From NCBI GenBank assembly GCA_052061695.1, contig JBPZEY010000008.1: DNA of 64,000 nt; one strand, written 5' to 3'. The translations under genes and the position numbers were made by a program. Below the pieces are notes generated by a model, which was not told the DNA's origin, made no database searches, and saw only the letters and a list, made by a program, of their open reading frames with translations. Shown piece after piece: positions 16,829 to 24,604 of this stretch. This stretch comes from Alkalicoccus luteus. GTDB taxonomy: Bacteria; Bacillota; Bacilli; Bacillales; Salisediminibacteriaceae. How positions within the stretch are numbered: the stretch's first letter is position 1; every line of letters starts with the position of its first letter.

Positions 16829-17575
16829 GTGCTGCGCGCCTATACGGAGAAAGTACGGGAGCTGCTGGACGATCTTGAACAGGAGGAGGGCGCTATTCAT
16901 CAAGCAGCACAGCTTGCTGCAGAAGCGATTGCAAAAGGCGGCATCCTGCACTGTTTTGGAGCCGGACATTCCCACATGATCGGAGAGGAGTTGTTTTTTC
17001 GAGCCGGTGGACTCGTTCCGGTCCGGCCGGTCTGGATAGATGAACTGCTTCCACAGCACGGGGCGCTTCGGTCGATGGAGGCGGAACGGAAGAACGGCTG
17101 GGAGGCTGTGTTCAGGGAACAGCTTGATCTGCGTCCGGAAGACGTGATGATCGTTGTATCGACTACCGGACGAAATCCTGCTCCACTCGCAGTGGCGCGG
17201 GCAGCGAAAGCAGCGGGGGTGCCGGTGATCGGTATCACTTCTGTCAAGGCGTCCGCGGAAACAGAACCGCGGGGCGACGCCGGTATGCGCCTGTTTGAAG
17301 CGGCTGATGTCGTGATCGACACGCACGTTCCGCCGGGTGATGCCGTATTACAGGACGAGCGGCTTCACGTCCGTTTTTCTCCGGTTTCCACGGTGGCAGC
17401 GACAACGGCCGGGCATGCTTTCACTGCTGAAACGGTTCGTCTGCTGCTGGATTGGGGCGAAGAAGCACCGGTGCTGCTCAGCAGCAATATTGATGGTGCT
17501 GATGAATGGAACGAAAGGCTGATCAGACGCTGGGAGAGGCGCATTCCCGAACTGCGCAGAGGAGGACAAACATGA
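16829..17575 (+). CDS. SIS-domain sugar-phosphate protein (UPF0309-like)
   Basis: 248 residues beginning at GTG 16829, eight bases after AGGGAGG. The SIS domain shows FGAGHSHMIGEELFFRAGG, VVSTTGRNPAPLAVARAAK and GIPVIGIT-like VPVIGITSVKAS, the UPF0309 signature. SIS domains bind phosphosugars and act as isomerases, etherases (as MurQ) or regulators. Placed inside the nag operon, between repressor and deacetylase, it probably handles an amino-sugar phosphate; the exact reaction is not known. Its stop overlaps nagA by 4 bases (ATGA). Confidence 0.88.
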   Translation: MLRAYTEKVRELLDDLEQEEGAIHQAAQLAAEAIAKGGILHCFGAGHSHMIGEELFFRAGGLVPVRPVWIDELLPQHGALRSMEAERKNGWEAVFREQLDLRPEDVMIVVSTTGRNPAPLAVARAAKAAGVPVIGITSVKASAETEPRGDAGMRLFEAADVVIDTHVPPGDAVLQDERLHVRFSPVSTVAATTAGHAFTAETVRLLLDWGEEAPVLLSSNIDGADEWNERLIRRWERRIPELRRGGQT

Positions 17576-18732
17576 CGACGCTGATCTTTAAAGGAGCACA
17601 TGCTTATACGGAGCAGGGAGTGATCCCGGATCCGCTCTTCCGTCTGGAAAAAGGTGTTATCGCCGAACTGCGTCCTGCGCAGAAAGAGGATGAAGGAGAG
17701 CGGATTGACGCTGAGGAGCTGCGAATCGTTCCAGGTTTTATCGATATTCATATTCACGGAGCCGCCGGAGCCGACGTCATGGATTGCACAGAGGAAGCAC
17801 TGGATACGATCGCACGCGCGCTTCCGGCCGAAGGAACAACCTCTTTTTTGGCGACGACGCTGACGCAGTCCATAGCAGATACGAAGCAGGCGCTTGCAGC
17901 TGCTGCCGCATTCCAGCCTGATGGAGAAGGAGCTGAACTGCTTGGTGTTCACTTGGAGGGACCGTTTATCCATGCGGCCAGAAAGGGAGCGCAGCCGGAA
18001 GCCTTTATCGTGCCACCTTCGATCAAGCTGTTTGAAGAATTTCAGGAGGCGGCAGGCGGTACGATCCGGCTTGTGACGATGGCGCCTGAGCTTGACGAGG
18101 AAGGATTAACAGAGGTACTTGTTGGGCATGGCGTCATCGTCTCGATGGGCCACACGGATGCAACGTGCAGCCAGACCGCTGAAGCCCTGGCGCGCGGTGT
18201 GTCGCATGCGACTCATTTTTATAACGGAATGAGAGGATTTCATCACCGGGATCCGGGTGTTGTCGGCGGAGTGCTCATGAACGGCAGCGTCCGGGCAGAG
18301 CTGATCGCAGATGGCGTGCACGTCAGTCCGGAAGCCTGTGCGTTTACGTATCAGCAGCTTGGTGCGGAGCGGCTGCTGCTGATCACCGATGCCATGCGGG
18401 CGAAAGGAAAAGAAGACGGCACGTATCAGCTTGGCGGCCAGGAAGTCACAGTGCGCGGCAACGAAGCTGTCCTGGAAGATGGAACGCTCGCCGGAAGCGT
18501 CCTTCGTATGCATGAAGCTGTGCGCAATATGAGTGAATTCAGCGGTGCTTCATTTGAAGAAGCGGTGCAGATGGCCTCGCTTCAGCCTGCGAAGGCGCTC
18601 GGTGTATCCGACCGGAAAGGAAGTCTTGCCACTGGAAAAGACGCTGATTTCACAATGCTTGATCCGAATGGGGACGTAGCTAAAACATACATTAAGGGAG
18701 TCTGTGTGTATAACGGAGGTGAGGACAAATGA
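17572..18732 (+). CDS. nagA: N-acetylglucosamine-6-phosphate deacetylase
   Basis: 386 residues of the amidohydrolase superfamily. Metal-binding His60-x-His62 (IDIHIHGAAGADVMD), HLEGPFIHAARKGA with the bridging Glu, MGHTDAT, ATHFYNGMRGFHHRDPG and LITDAMRAKG with the catalytic Asp are all present. It converts GlcNAc-6-P to glucosamine-6-P and acetate in the cytoplasm. Start ATG 17572 follows GAGGAGG and overlaps the SIS gene; its own stop overlaps nagB by 4 bases, giving tight coupling. Confidence 0.95.
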   Translation: MTTLIFKGAHAYTEQGVIPDPLFRLEKGVIAELRPAQKEDEGERIDAEELRIVPGFIDIHIHGAAGADVMDCTEEALDTIARALPAEGTTSFLATTLTQSIADTKQALAAAAAFQPDGEGAELLGVHLEGPFIHAARKGAQPEAFIVPPSIKLFEEFQEAAGGTIRLVTMAPELDEEGLTEVLVGHGVIVSMGHTDATCSQTAEALARGVSHATHFYNGMRGFHHRDPGVVGGVLMNGSVRAELIADGVHVSPEACAFTYQQLGAERLLLITDAMRAKGKEDGTYQLGGQEVTVRGNEAVLEDGTLAGSVLRMHEAVRNMSEFSGASFEEAVQMASLQPAKALGVSDRKGSLATGKDADFTMLDPNGDVAKTYIKGVCVYNGGEDK

Positions 18733-19478
18733 ATATCATCGAGACGAAAAACTATGAAGATATGAGCGAAGCAGCCGCCGGATATGTATGGCGGCGCCTG
18801 CAGAGTGGTATGCGGGTGCTTGGGCTTGCAACAGGAGGGACGCCGATCAGATTTTATGAGCGGCTGACAAAGCAGATCAACCATCACAGTCATTCATTAA
18901 AGGAGCTGACGACGGTAAACCTCGACGAATATATCGGCCTTGGAGCAACGCATCCGAACAGCTATCACGTCTATATGCAGGAACACTTTTTTAAGCACGT
19001 AGACATCCCGATGGAACACGCATATTTGCCGGATGGAAAGGCAGCTTCGCCGGAAAAAGAGGCGGATGATTACGAAAAGCTGGTAACATCGCTTGGCATT
19101 GAGCTGCAGCTTCTAGGTATCGGCGCAAATGGACATATCGGGTTCAATGAGCCAGGCAGCCCGTTTGATGGGAAAAGCCGAGTGGTGGATTTAACGGAAG
19201 AAACAATCGAAGCCAATGCGCGGTTCTTTGAAAAAGAAGAACAGGTGCCGCGTCAAGCGGTCACAATGGGGATCGGAACGATCATGAAGGCAGAGGAAAT
19301 TCTGCTGCTCGCGTCCGGAGCCGAAAAGGCAGAGGCAGTCCGCGATATGATCGAGGGTCCTGTAACAGAAGAAGTGCCGGCAACGGTTCTGCAGCGGCAC
19401 CCGAATGTGACGGTGATTGCCGACCGGGAGGCACTTTCACTTACGCATGCTGCCCGATCGGTATTTCCCGGGAAATGA
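18729..19478 (+). CDS. nagB: Glucosamine-6-phosphate deaminase
   Basis: 249 residues. Shows LGLATGGTPIRFYERL (substrate phosphate loop), TVNLDEYIGLGATHPNSYH with the catalytic Asp, and LLGIGANGHIGFNEPG with the conserved His/Glu. It converts glucosamine-6-P to fructose-6-P and ammonia, feeding glycolysis. It lacks the C-terminal allosteric extension of the E. coli enzyme, as is usual in Bacillus. It ends the nag operon, and its TGA directly abuts the stop of a convergent SDR gene with no spacer. Confidence 0.95.
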   Translation: MNIIETKNYEDMSEAAAGYVWRRLQSGMRVLGLATGGTPIRFYERLTKQINHHSHSLKELTTVNLDEYIGLGATHPNSYHVYMQEHFFKHVDIPMEHAYLPDGKAASPEKEADDYEKLVTSLGIELQLLGIGANGHIGFNEPGSPFDGKSRVVDLTEETIEANARFFEKEEQVPRQAVTMGIGTIMKAEEILLLASGAEKAEAVRDMIEGPVTEEVPATVLQRHPNVTVIADREALSLTHAARSVFPGK

Positions 19479-20165
19479 TTACGGATTTAAGATGATTTCC
19501 ATCTCACCGGTATCGTCAGGAAGCTCCAGCGTTTGCACGATCGTCCGGGCTACTGTGTCCGGATGCAGTCCGCTGCTTTTTTCTGATGCGCTGACGCCGG
19601 CGAAATCGGTTTGCACGAGTCCGGGGGAAACGGTCGATACGCGGATATCGTAGGCTCTGCCCTCCTGATTCAGCGTTTTGGAAAAGCCGACAAGCGCCCA
19701 TTTGCTTGCGCAGTAGGCAGAAGCTTTTTCCCGAACTTCATAGCCAAGGTTGGAGGCGACGTTTACAATCTGGCCGCCGCTCTCCTTCATCATCCGGAAC
19801 GCTTCCCGCGCACATAAAAATGCGCCGCGCGTATTGACATTCAGCTGCTGATCCCAGTCATCGGCCGTCATTTCTTCGACCGGCTTAAAAATGCCGACGC
19901 CGGCGTTGTTCACAAGCGCATGCGGGTGTCCGCATGTCGATGAAACGTTCTGAAAAAGCTGCAGCACGTCTTCTTCTGAACTTACGTCTGCCTGAAACGT
20001 GTGCAGGCGGCTGCTGTTTAGCTCGCGCTGCAGTGCTTCGAGCGATTCACTCGTACGGGCTATGGCGGCAACGATCGCTCCTTTGTCAAGCAGCTGGCTG
20101 ACGACTGCGCGGCCGATACCCCTCGCCCCGCCGGTTACGATAATAATTCGATCTGTCAGATTCAT
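19479..20165 (-). CDS. Short-chain dehydrogenase/reductase
   Basis: 228-residue classical SDR. The cofactor motif is TGGARGIG (about 10-17), then NNAGVGIF, and the active site has Ser and the pair YCASK (Tyr-x-x-x-Lys). A substrate such as a 3-keto group is likely but unspecified. ATG 20165 is preferred because AAAGGA lies about ten bases upstream; GTG 20174 is too close. It is convergent with nagB with zero intergenic bases, so the two messages must read into each other. Confidence 0.9.
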   Translation of the reverse strand: MNLTDRIIIVTGGARGIGRAVVSQLLDKGAIVAAIARTSESLEALQRELNSSRLHTFQADVSSEEDVLQLFQNVSSTCGHPHALVNNAGVGIFKPVEEMTADDWDQQLNVNTRGAFLCAREAFRMMKESGGQIVNVASNLGYEVREKASAYCASKWALVGFSKTLNQEGRAYDIRVSTVSPGLVQTDFAGVSASEKSSGLHPDTVARTIVQTLELPDDTGEMEIILNP

Positions 20166-20278
20166 GCACTCCACATCCTTTCGTCGTGCTATTCCCCTTT
20201 ATTTGAGCTTAAAAACAGTGGGTTGAGCCGGCCTAAAGCGGGTAAAGGTGAGTACATACCAGTTTGGAAAGGGGCGGG

Positions 20279-20908
20279 ATGGAGATGGCAGAGCTGCTGA
20301 CAGAAACGGATTTTAAGAATGGGCTTCCGGACGGTTTCACTTGGAGGAATGAGCCTGAGTGGCATGTAGGGGAAAAAGGTCTTTGCATTGCGCCGGCTGC
20401 AGAGACGGACTACTGGCAGCGGACGCATTATGGATTTTGTCACGACAATGGACCATTTTTATTTACGCGGATGAAGGGCGATTTTCGTCTCACGGTCCGC
20501 TGCAGCGGACGAGCTGAGCATCAGTACGATCAGGCGGGCATCTACCTGCGGCATTCGGAAGAGACATGGGTCAAAGCTTCGGTGGAATACATGGAAAAAG
20601 GACCGTCCAAGCTTGGAGCTGTCGTCACGACGCACGGCTACTCAGACTGGTCTTCCCAACCTGAGCCCGATCCGGATAAACCGGTTTTTTTCCGGATAAG
20701 CCGGGTCGGAAATGAAGTATTCATTGACACCTCAAAGGATGGCGAAAGCTGGTTTCAAATTCGCATCGCCCATTTGGAGGAGAGCGCTGGGCAGCCGCTT
20801 GAGGCCGGGATTTACGCCTGCTGTCCAGGGAAAAGTGCCTCGTATGAAGCGTGTTTTTCCAGCTTAAAGCTGGAGCGATTGTCAAAAGATGATACGGTTT
20901 ATCTCTGA
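20279..20908 (+). CDS. DUF1349-like concanavalin-type lectin-fold protein
   Basis: About 209 residues. The pattern GFTWRNEPEWHV, TDYWQRTHYGF, DQAGIYLRHSEETWVKASVEY, LGAVVTTHGYSDWS and FFRISRVGNEVFIDTSKDGESWFQIR is that of the DUF1349 family, which adopts a concanavalin A-like beta sandwich. Members are cytoplasmic and of unknown role, possibly carbohydrate-related. AAAGGGGCGGG precedes ATG 20279; ATG 20285 is the alternative. The 3' end overlaps the opposing pseudogene by 10 bases. Confidence 0.82.
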   Translation: MEMAELLTETDFKNGLPDGFTWRNEPEWHVGEKGLCIAPAAETDYWQRTHYGFCHDNGPFLFTRMKGDFRLTVRCSGRAEHQYDQAGIYLRHSEETWVKASVEYMEKGPSKLGAVVTTHGYSDWSSQPEPDPDKPVFFRISRVGNEVFIDTSKDGESWFQIRIAHLEESAGQPLEAGIYACCPGKSASYEACFSSLKLERLSKDDTVYL

Positions 20909-21252
20909 CTTTGAATCAGCAGATACCGCTCGCGAGCTCCGCCGGATTTTTTATAGACATCTGTATAGTCGATTACCTGAACCGCCTCTTCAATCGAAGG
21001 GGCGGTTTCGATATATTCAGCATCAAGCTTTTGAACGAGCGTGTAAACATGCATCGGATCCAGATTGAACTTTTCGGACGCTTCTAGCACGGGCGGATTG
21101 CGGCGGGCTGCCTCGAGCAGATCGCTCTCTGATTCAGCTGCATCAGCCAGCTGCAGCTCCCGCTGGTAAACCTATTCGTAAACGCTTCTGAGCGGCTCCG
21201 GAACCGAGTCAAGCCACCTCCGTCTTGCAAATTCCTGTCTCGCAGAGAGCAT
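20899..21252 (-). pseudogene. Small unknown gene broken by an in-frame TAG
   Basis: Read on the minus strand from ATG 21252, which has AGGAGG eight bases upstream and a TATAAT-like element before it, a frame of 117 codons runs to TAA 20899-20901. It is interrupted once, by TAG at 21172-21174, in the context SVYE-stop-VYQRELQLADAAE. Sequence on both sides looks coding (charged, helical, no other stops). One nonsense change would restore it. I do not recognise the family. Re-initiation or sequencing error cannot be excluded. Confidence 0.6.
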
Positions 21253-21282
21253 CGTCATCTCCTCCTGATCTATATTATAAAT

Positions 21283-21308
21283 CGAAACTATTACGATTTA
21301 TAGTTTCG
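21283..21308. promoter_or_regulatory. Operator-like inverted repeat between divergent genes
   Basis: CGAAACTAT (21283-21291) and ATAGTTTCG (21300-21308) are perfect inverted arms with an 8-base spacer. An overlapping second symmetry, AAATCG/CGATTT, is also present. It sits over the promoter of the broken gene and upstream of the Old Yellow Enzyme gene. Confidence 0.5.
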
Positions 21309-21321
21309 CACATTCACCATT

Positions 21322-21370
21322 GATCTGCAAGAGGGATGAGCAGATCATTTCTCATTCGCTGCAGATCTGC
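21322..21370. promoter_or_regulatory. Repeated GATCTGC/GCAGATC motif before the Old Yellow Enzyme gene
   Basis: GATCTGC (21322-21328), GCAGATC (21340-21346) and the palindrome GCAGATCTGC (21361-21370) lie in a row, the last directly before a TACAAT -10-like element. Three copies in 49 bases suggest a binding-site cluster; the regulator is unknown. Confidence 0.45.
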
Positions 21371-21413
21371 TTACAATAAGAAAGGCATGAACGATTTAAA
21401 GGAGGAAATGAAC

Positions 21414-22535
21414 ATGAGACGATTTATGGAACCTTATACATTTGCAAATGGGGCAGAGCTGCGCAACCGGATAATGCTTGCGCCAATGACAAACTTTTCT
21501 TCAGCAGAAAACGGAGAAACGACGCAGGCTGAGCGTGACTATTACCGGGAGCGTTCCCGCGGAGTCGGTGCCGTTATCACGGCATGTGCCAACGTCACGC
21601 CGGGCGGACAAGGCTTCCCGGGCGAGATTGGCGTGGAGCGCGACGAGCTGGTGCCAAGCCTTAAGCAGCTGGCAGATACGATTAAAGGCGAGGGGGCAAA
21701 AGCGATTCTGCAGATTTTCCACGGCGGACGTATGGCGCCCCCAGAGCTTCTTCCGGACGGCCAGCCAGTCAGTGCCAGTGCCGTAGCACCTGTACGGGAG
21801 GGGGCTGTCACGCCTCGCGAACTGAAGCCGGAAGAGATCGATGAAGTAATAGAAGCGTTCGGTGAAGCGACGCGCCGGGCGATCGAAGCTGGCTTTGACG
21901 GAGTCGAAATTCATGGTGCCAACACGTACCTGATTCAACAGTTTTTCTCGCCGCATTCCAACCGCCGTTCAGACAAGTGGGGCGGCACCCTCGAAAAGCG
22001 GATGGCATTCCCGCTGGCAGTTGTGGAGAGCGTCATGAAGGCCGCTGAAAAAGCAGATGACGACTTCATCATCGGCTACCGTATTTCACCGGAGGAAATG
22101 GAGAATCCGGGGATTACGATGGAAGATACGATGCAGCTCGTGGAGCGTCTCAGCAGTGAAAAGCTCGATTACCTGCACATTTCCGTTCAGGATTTTCACG
22201 GAGGATCGATGCGCGACAAGAGTGACTCCCGCTCCCGTGTGCAGATGATTCAGGATGCAGTAGGTGAACGCATCCCGGTCGTCGGCGTCGGATCGCTGCA
22301 TACACCGGATGACGTCGACAAAGCAATGGAAGGCGGCGTTCCTCTTATGGCAATCGGACGTGAGCTCGTCGTCGAACCTCACTGGATCGAAAAAGTCGCA
22401 GAAGGGCGCGAGGATGAGATCCGTACCGAGCTGTCGGTGGATGACCGTGAAGAATTGGTCGTACCAGAGCCGCTCTGGAATGCGATCGTAAACACACCAG
22501 GCTGGTTCCGGGTAAAGGAGCACGCTGAAAAGTAA
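21414..22535 (+). CDS. Old Yellow Enzyme family NADH:flavin oxidoreductase
   Basis: 373 residues. TIM-barrel flavoenzyme: LRNRIMLAPMTNFSSAENG at the N-terminus (FMN site), ILQIFHGGRMA, GFDGVEIHGANTYLIQQFFSP with the His/Asn pair that binds substrate, NRRSDKWGG, and GVPLMAIGRELVVEP for the FMN phosphate. It reduces activated C=C bonds with NAD(P)H and FMN. ATG 21414 is nine bases from AAAGGAGG; ATG 21408 is too close. It is monocistronic, with repeated operator-like motifs upstream. Confidence 0.92.
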   Translation: MRRFMEPYTFANGAELRNRIMLAPMTNFSSAENGETTQAERDYYRERSRGVGAVITACANVTPGGQGFPGEIGVERDELVPSLKQLADTIKGEGAKAILQIFHGGRMAPPELLPDGQPVSASAVAPVREGAVTPRELKPEEIDEVIEAFGEATRRAIEAGFDGVEIHGANTYLIQQFFSPHSNRRSDKWGGTLEKRMAFPLAVVESVMKAAEKADDDFIIGYRISPEEMENPGITMEDTMQLVERLSSEKLDYLHISVQDFHGGSMRDKSDSRSRVQMIQDAVGERIPVVGVGSLHTPDDVDKAMEGGVPLMAIGRELVVEPHWIEKVAEGREDEIRTELSVDDREELVVPEPLWNAIVNTPGWFRVKEHAEK

Positions 22536-22582
22536 GGAAACGCAGCCTTTTGTAGACAGGCAGTAACCCCGCTTACGAACAG

Positions 22583-22623
22583 AGAGCCGGAGGTCCAACA
22601 TGGACTACCGGCTCTTTTTTTTT
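22583..22623 (+). terminator. Terminator after the Old Yellow Enzyme gene
   Basis: AGAGCCGG and CCGGCTCT form the outer stem, GTCC/GGAC an inner stem, followed by a run of nine or more T. Confidence 0.92.
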
Positions 22624-22625
22624 GA

Positions 22626-22975
22626 GATGCTGTAAACTATATTGGAGGTCTGCTTTATTACATAAGCTCGGTTAATGAACGTTACCAGAGACGCTCATGA
22701 AATGACAACCTGCACCATGAAAGAGGAGTATTACGAACGCTGTGAAACGAAGGCGAGGACACCAAAAGGATCAGCGCAGTGCGAGAATCCACGTTGGCGA
22801 CAGGCTCTTTCGCCAATAGTAGTCGAGCACAAGCCCTTGGGTAAGCCTTCGCCTGGGTAAGCCTTCGCCGATGATGTACGTTGGTTGAACGAGCTATTTT
22901 CAAGGCAGCTGTTTCATCATTTATCTTCTTCTTATCAAGCTTACTTGTTAATTCGGCAATTGGAGATACGACAGG
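22626..22975. other. Gene-free region with decayed repeat sequence
   Basis: No convincing gene in about 350 bases. It holds a perfect hairpin TTGGCGA/TCGCCAA near 22793-22817 and a 16-base tandem duplication reading GGGTAAGCCTTCGCC twice around 22841-22871. The stretch 22750-22820 loosely resembles the intergenic Bacillaceae repeat seen at 27493 and 48719, but too weakly to call it a copy. Confidence 0.4.
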
Positions 22976-22980
22976 TTTTT

Positions 22981-23009
22981 TTGCTTTTTTTCGGATTCCC
23001 TGCTATGAT
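22981..23009 (+). promoter_or_regulatory. Sigma-A promoter of rocR
   Basis: TTGCTT (22981-22986), 17 bases, TATGAT (23004-23009), 34 bases before the GTG start of rocR. Confidence 0.6.
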
Positions 23010-23042
23010 GACAAAAAAATTTGCTGTAGAGGGGGCGTGCCG

Positions 23043-24419
23043 GTGAAGGAGTATGAGCGGAACTTAAAAATGTATGAAAAGCTGATGGAGGAAATTGATG
23101 TCGGCGTGCATGCAATTGATACTGACGGCAGAACGATTATGTATAACCGCAAGCTGTCCGAAATCGAAAACATGGATCCGGAGGAAGTGATCGGCCAGCC
23201 GATCCGGGAGGTGTTCCGGTTCACCGACGATGGCGGGAGTACGCTTCACCGCGCGATGGCAGAGGGAAAAGAGGCACGAAACGAAAAGCAGACGTACATG
23301 AACAAGCGCGGAGTCGAGATCACAACGATCAACCATACGTTTCCCGTGCGGGACGGGGAAACAATCATCGGTGCGCTGGAGGTGACAAAGGATATCACCC
23401 GGCTGGAGCGGCTCGTGCAGGAGAACATGCGAAACGGAAGCAGGCGCTACAGCTTTGAGGATATTATCGGCGTAAGTGCCGCGTTGAAAGAAGTGATTGA
23501 TCATGCACGACGAGCCGTCCGCACGACGTCGTCCGTCCTGATTGTCGGTGAGACCGGAACGGGAAAAGAGCTGTTCGCCCAAAGTATTCATAACGGCAGC
23601 AGTCGCTCATCCGGTCCGTTTATCAGCCAGAACTGTGCGGCGCTTCCGGAAAGCCTGATTGAGGGGATTTTGTTTGGGACGACAAAGGGAGCTTTTACGG
23701 GAGCGGAGAACCGGCCCGGATTATTCGAACAGGCCGAGGGGGGCACGCTTCTGCTGGATGAGCTGAACTCGTTAAGTCCGGATCTGCAGTCGAGGCTGCT
23801 GCGGGTTATTCAGGAGAAATCGGTGCGCCGGATTGGAGCACAGGAGGAAAAAAAGGTCGATGTCCGCCTGATCGCAACGATGAACGAAGATCCGATTGAT
23901 GCGGTGACTGAAGGCAGACTTCGTAAAGACCTTTACTACCGCCTTAGCGTCGTAGCACTGTTTGTTCCGCCGCTCAGAGAGCGAATGGAGGATCTGCCGG
24001 TGCTCACGGATTTTTTTATCACTAAATACAATGACCTCTTTCAGATGGATGTACAGGGAGTAAGTACGCAGACAAATGAGCTGCTGACCGGCTATCACTG
24101 GCCCGGCAACGTCCGCGAGCTGGAGCACGTCATTGAAGGCGCGCTGAATATGATGACTGAAGAGGATCGCATTGAGGTTCGCCATCTTCCACTCCACTTT
24201 CAGAAAAAAAGGCGCAGAGAAGCCGTGGTGCCGGAGCCTGCAGCAGTGGAAAACATCACGCTGAAGGACTATTTGCATGAAGCGGAGCGCCGGTTTGTGC
24301 TTGAACAGCTGGAGCGGCACCGGTTCAGGATACAGGAAACGGCCGAAACGCTCGGATTGAGCAGGCAGAGCCTGCAGTATCGTATGAAAAAGCTCGGTAT
24401 CCGGAAAACGATGCGCTGA
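23043..24419 (+). CDS. rocR: RocR, sigma-54-dependent activator of arginine/ornithine catabolism
   Basis: 458 residues (B. subtilis RocR 461). The N-terminal PAS domain (about 10-120: EEIDVGVHAIDTDGRTIMYN) probably senses ornithine or citrulline. The central AAA+ domain has Walker A GETGTGKELFAQ, the sigma-54 contact loop GAFTGA and Walker B-type GGTLLLDELNSL. A C-terminal Fis-type helix-turn-helix (IQETAETLGLSRQSLQYRMKKLG) completes it. Start GTG 23043 follows AGAGGGGG. It sits directly before the sigma-54 promoter of rocD-rocA, and the gene end itself overlaps the putative activator site. Confidence 0.93.
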   Translation: MKEYERNLKMYEKLMEEIDVGVHAIDTDGRTIMYNRKLSEIENMDPEEVIGQPIREVFRFTDDGGSTLHRAMAEGKEARNEKQTYMNKRGVEITTINHTFPVRDGETIIGALEVTKDITRLERLVQENMRNGSRRYSFEDIIGVSAALKEVIDHARRAVRTTSSVLIVGETGTGKELFAQSIHNGSSRSSGPFISQNCAALPESLIEGILFGTTKGAFTGAENRPGLFEQAEGGTLLLDELNSLSPDLQSRLLRVIQEKSVRRIGAQEEKKVDVRLIATMNEDPIDAVTEGRLRKDLYYRLSVVALFVPPLRERMEDLPVLTDFFITKYNDLFQMDVQGVSTQTNELLTGYHWPGNVRELEHVIEGALNMMTEEDRIEVRHLPLHFQKKRRREAVVPEPAAVENITLKDYLHEAERRFVLEQLERHRFRIQETAETLGLSRQSLQYRMKKLGIRKTMR

Positions 24420-24470
24420 CGCAAAAATGGTTGGCGTGTTATTTTCTGCGAAAGAAAAATAATTTTGCGT
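24419..24470 (+). promoter_or_regulatory. Putative RocR upstream activating sequence
   Basis: ACGCAAAA (24419-24426) and TTTTGCGT (24463-24470) are perfect inverted arms, with a second imperfect symmetry ATTTTCT/AGAAAAAT between them. Lying about 40-90 bases upstream of the -24/-12 promoter, it is well placed for a RocR oligomer. Confidence 0.55.
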
Positions 24471-24509
24471 GCTATACGTTGAAACCCCTTTCAAGGAAGG
24501 CTTTAAAAG

Positions 24510-24527
24510 TTGGCATCTTTCTTGCAT
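24510..24527 (+). promoter_or_regulatory. Sigma-54 (-24/-12) promoter of rocD-rocA
   Basis: TTGGCATCTTTCTTGCAT matches the sigma-54 consensus TGGCAC-N5-TTGCA. The GG (24512-24513) and GC (24524-24525) are separated by exactly ten bases. It lies about 80 bases before rocD and downstream of the RocR gene, which supplies the required AAA+ activator. Confidence 0.88.
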
Positions 24528-24604
24528 TATTAGAGTGGTGGAACATTATGATGGCATTCTGTTTGTTGATGAACGCCTGATGATCAATGGAAAGGGTGAT
24601 ACAC

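Noticed and set aside
22675..22860. 61-codon frame in the spacer before rocR
   Set aside because: It overlaps decayed repeat sequence and a tandem duplication, with no RBS.
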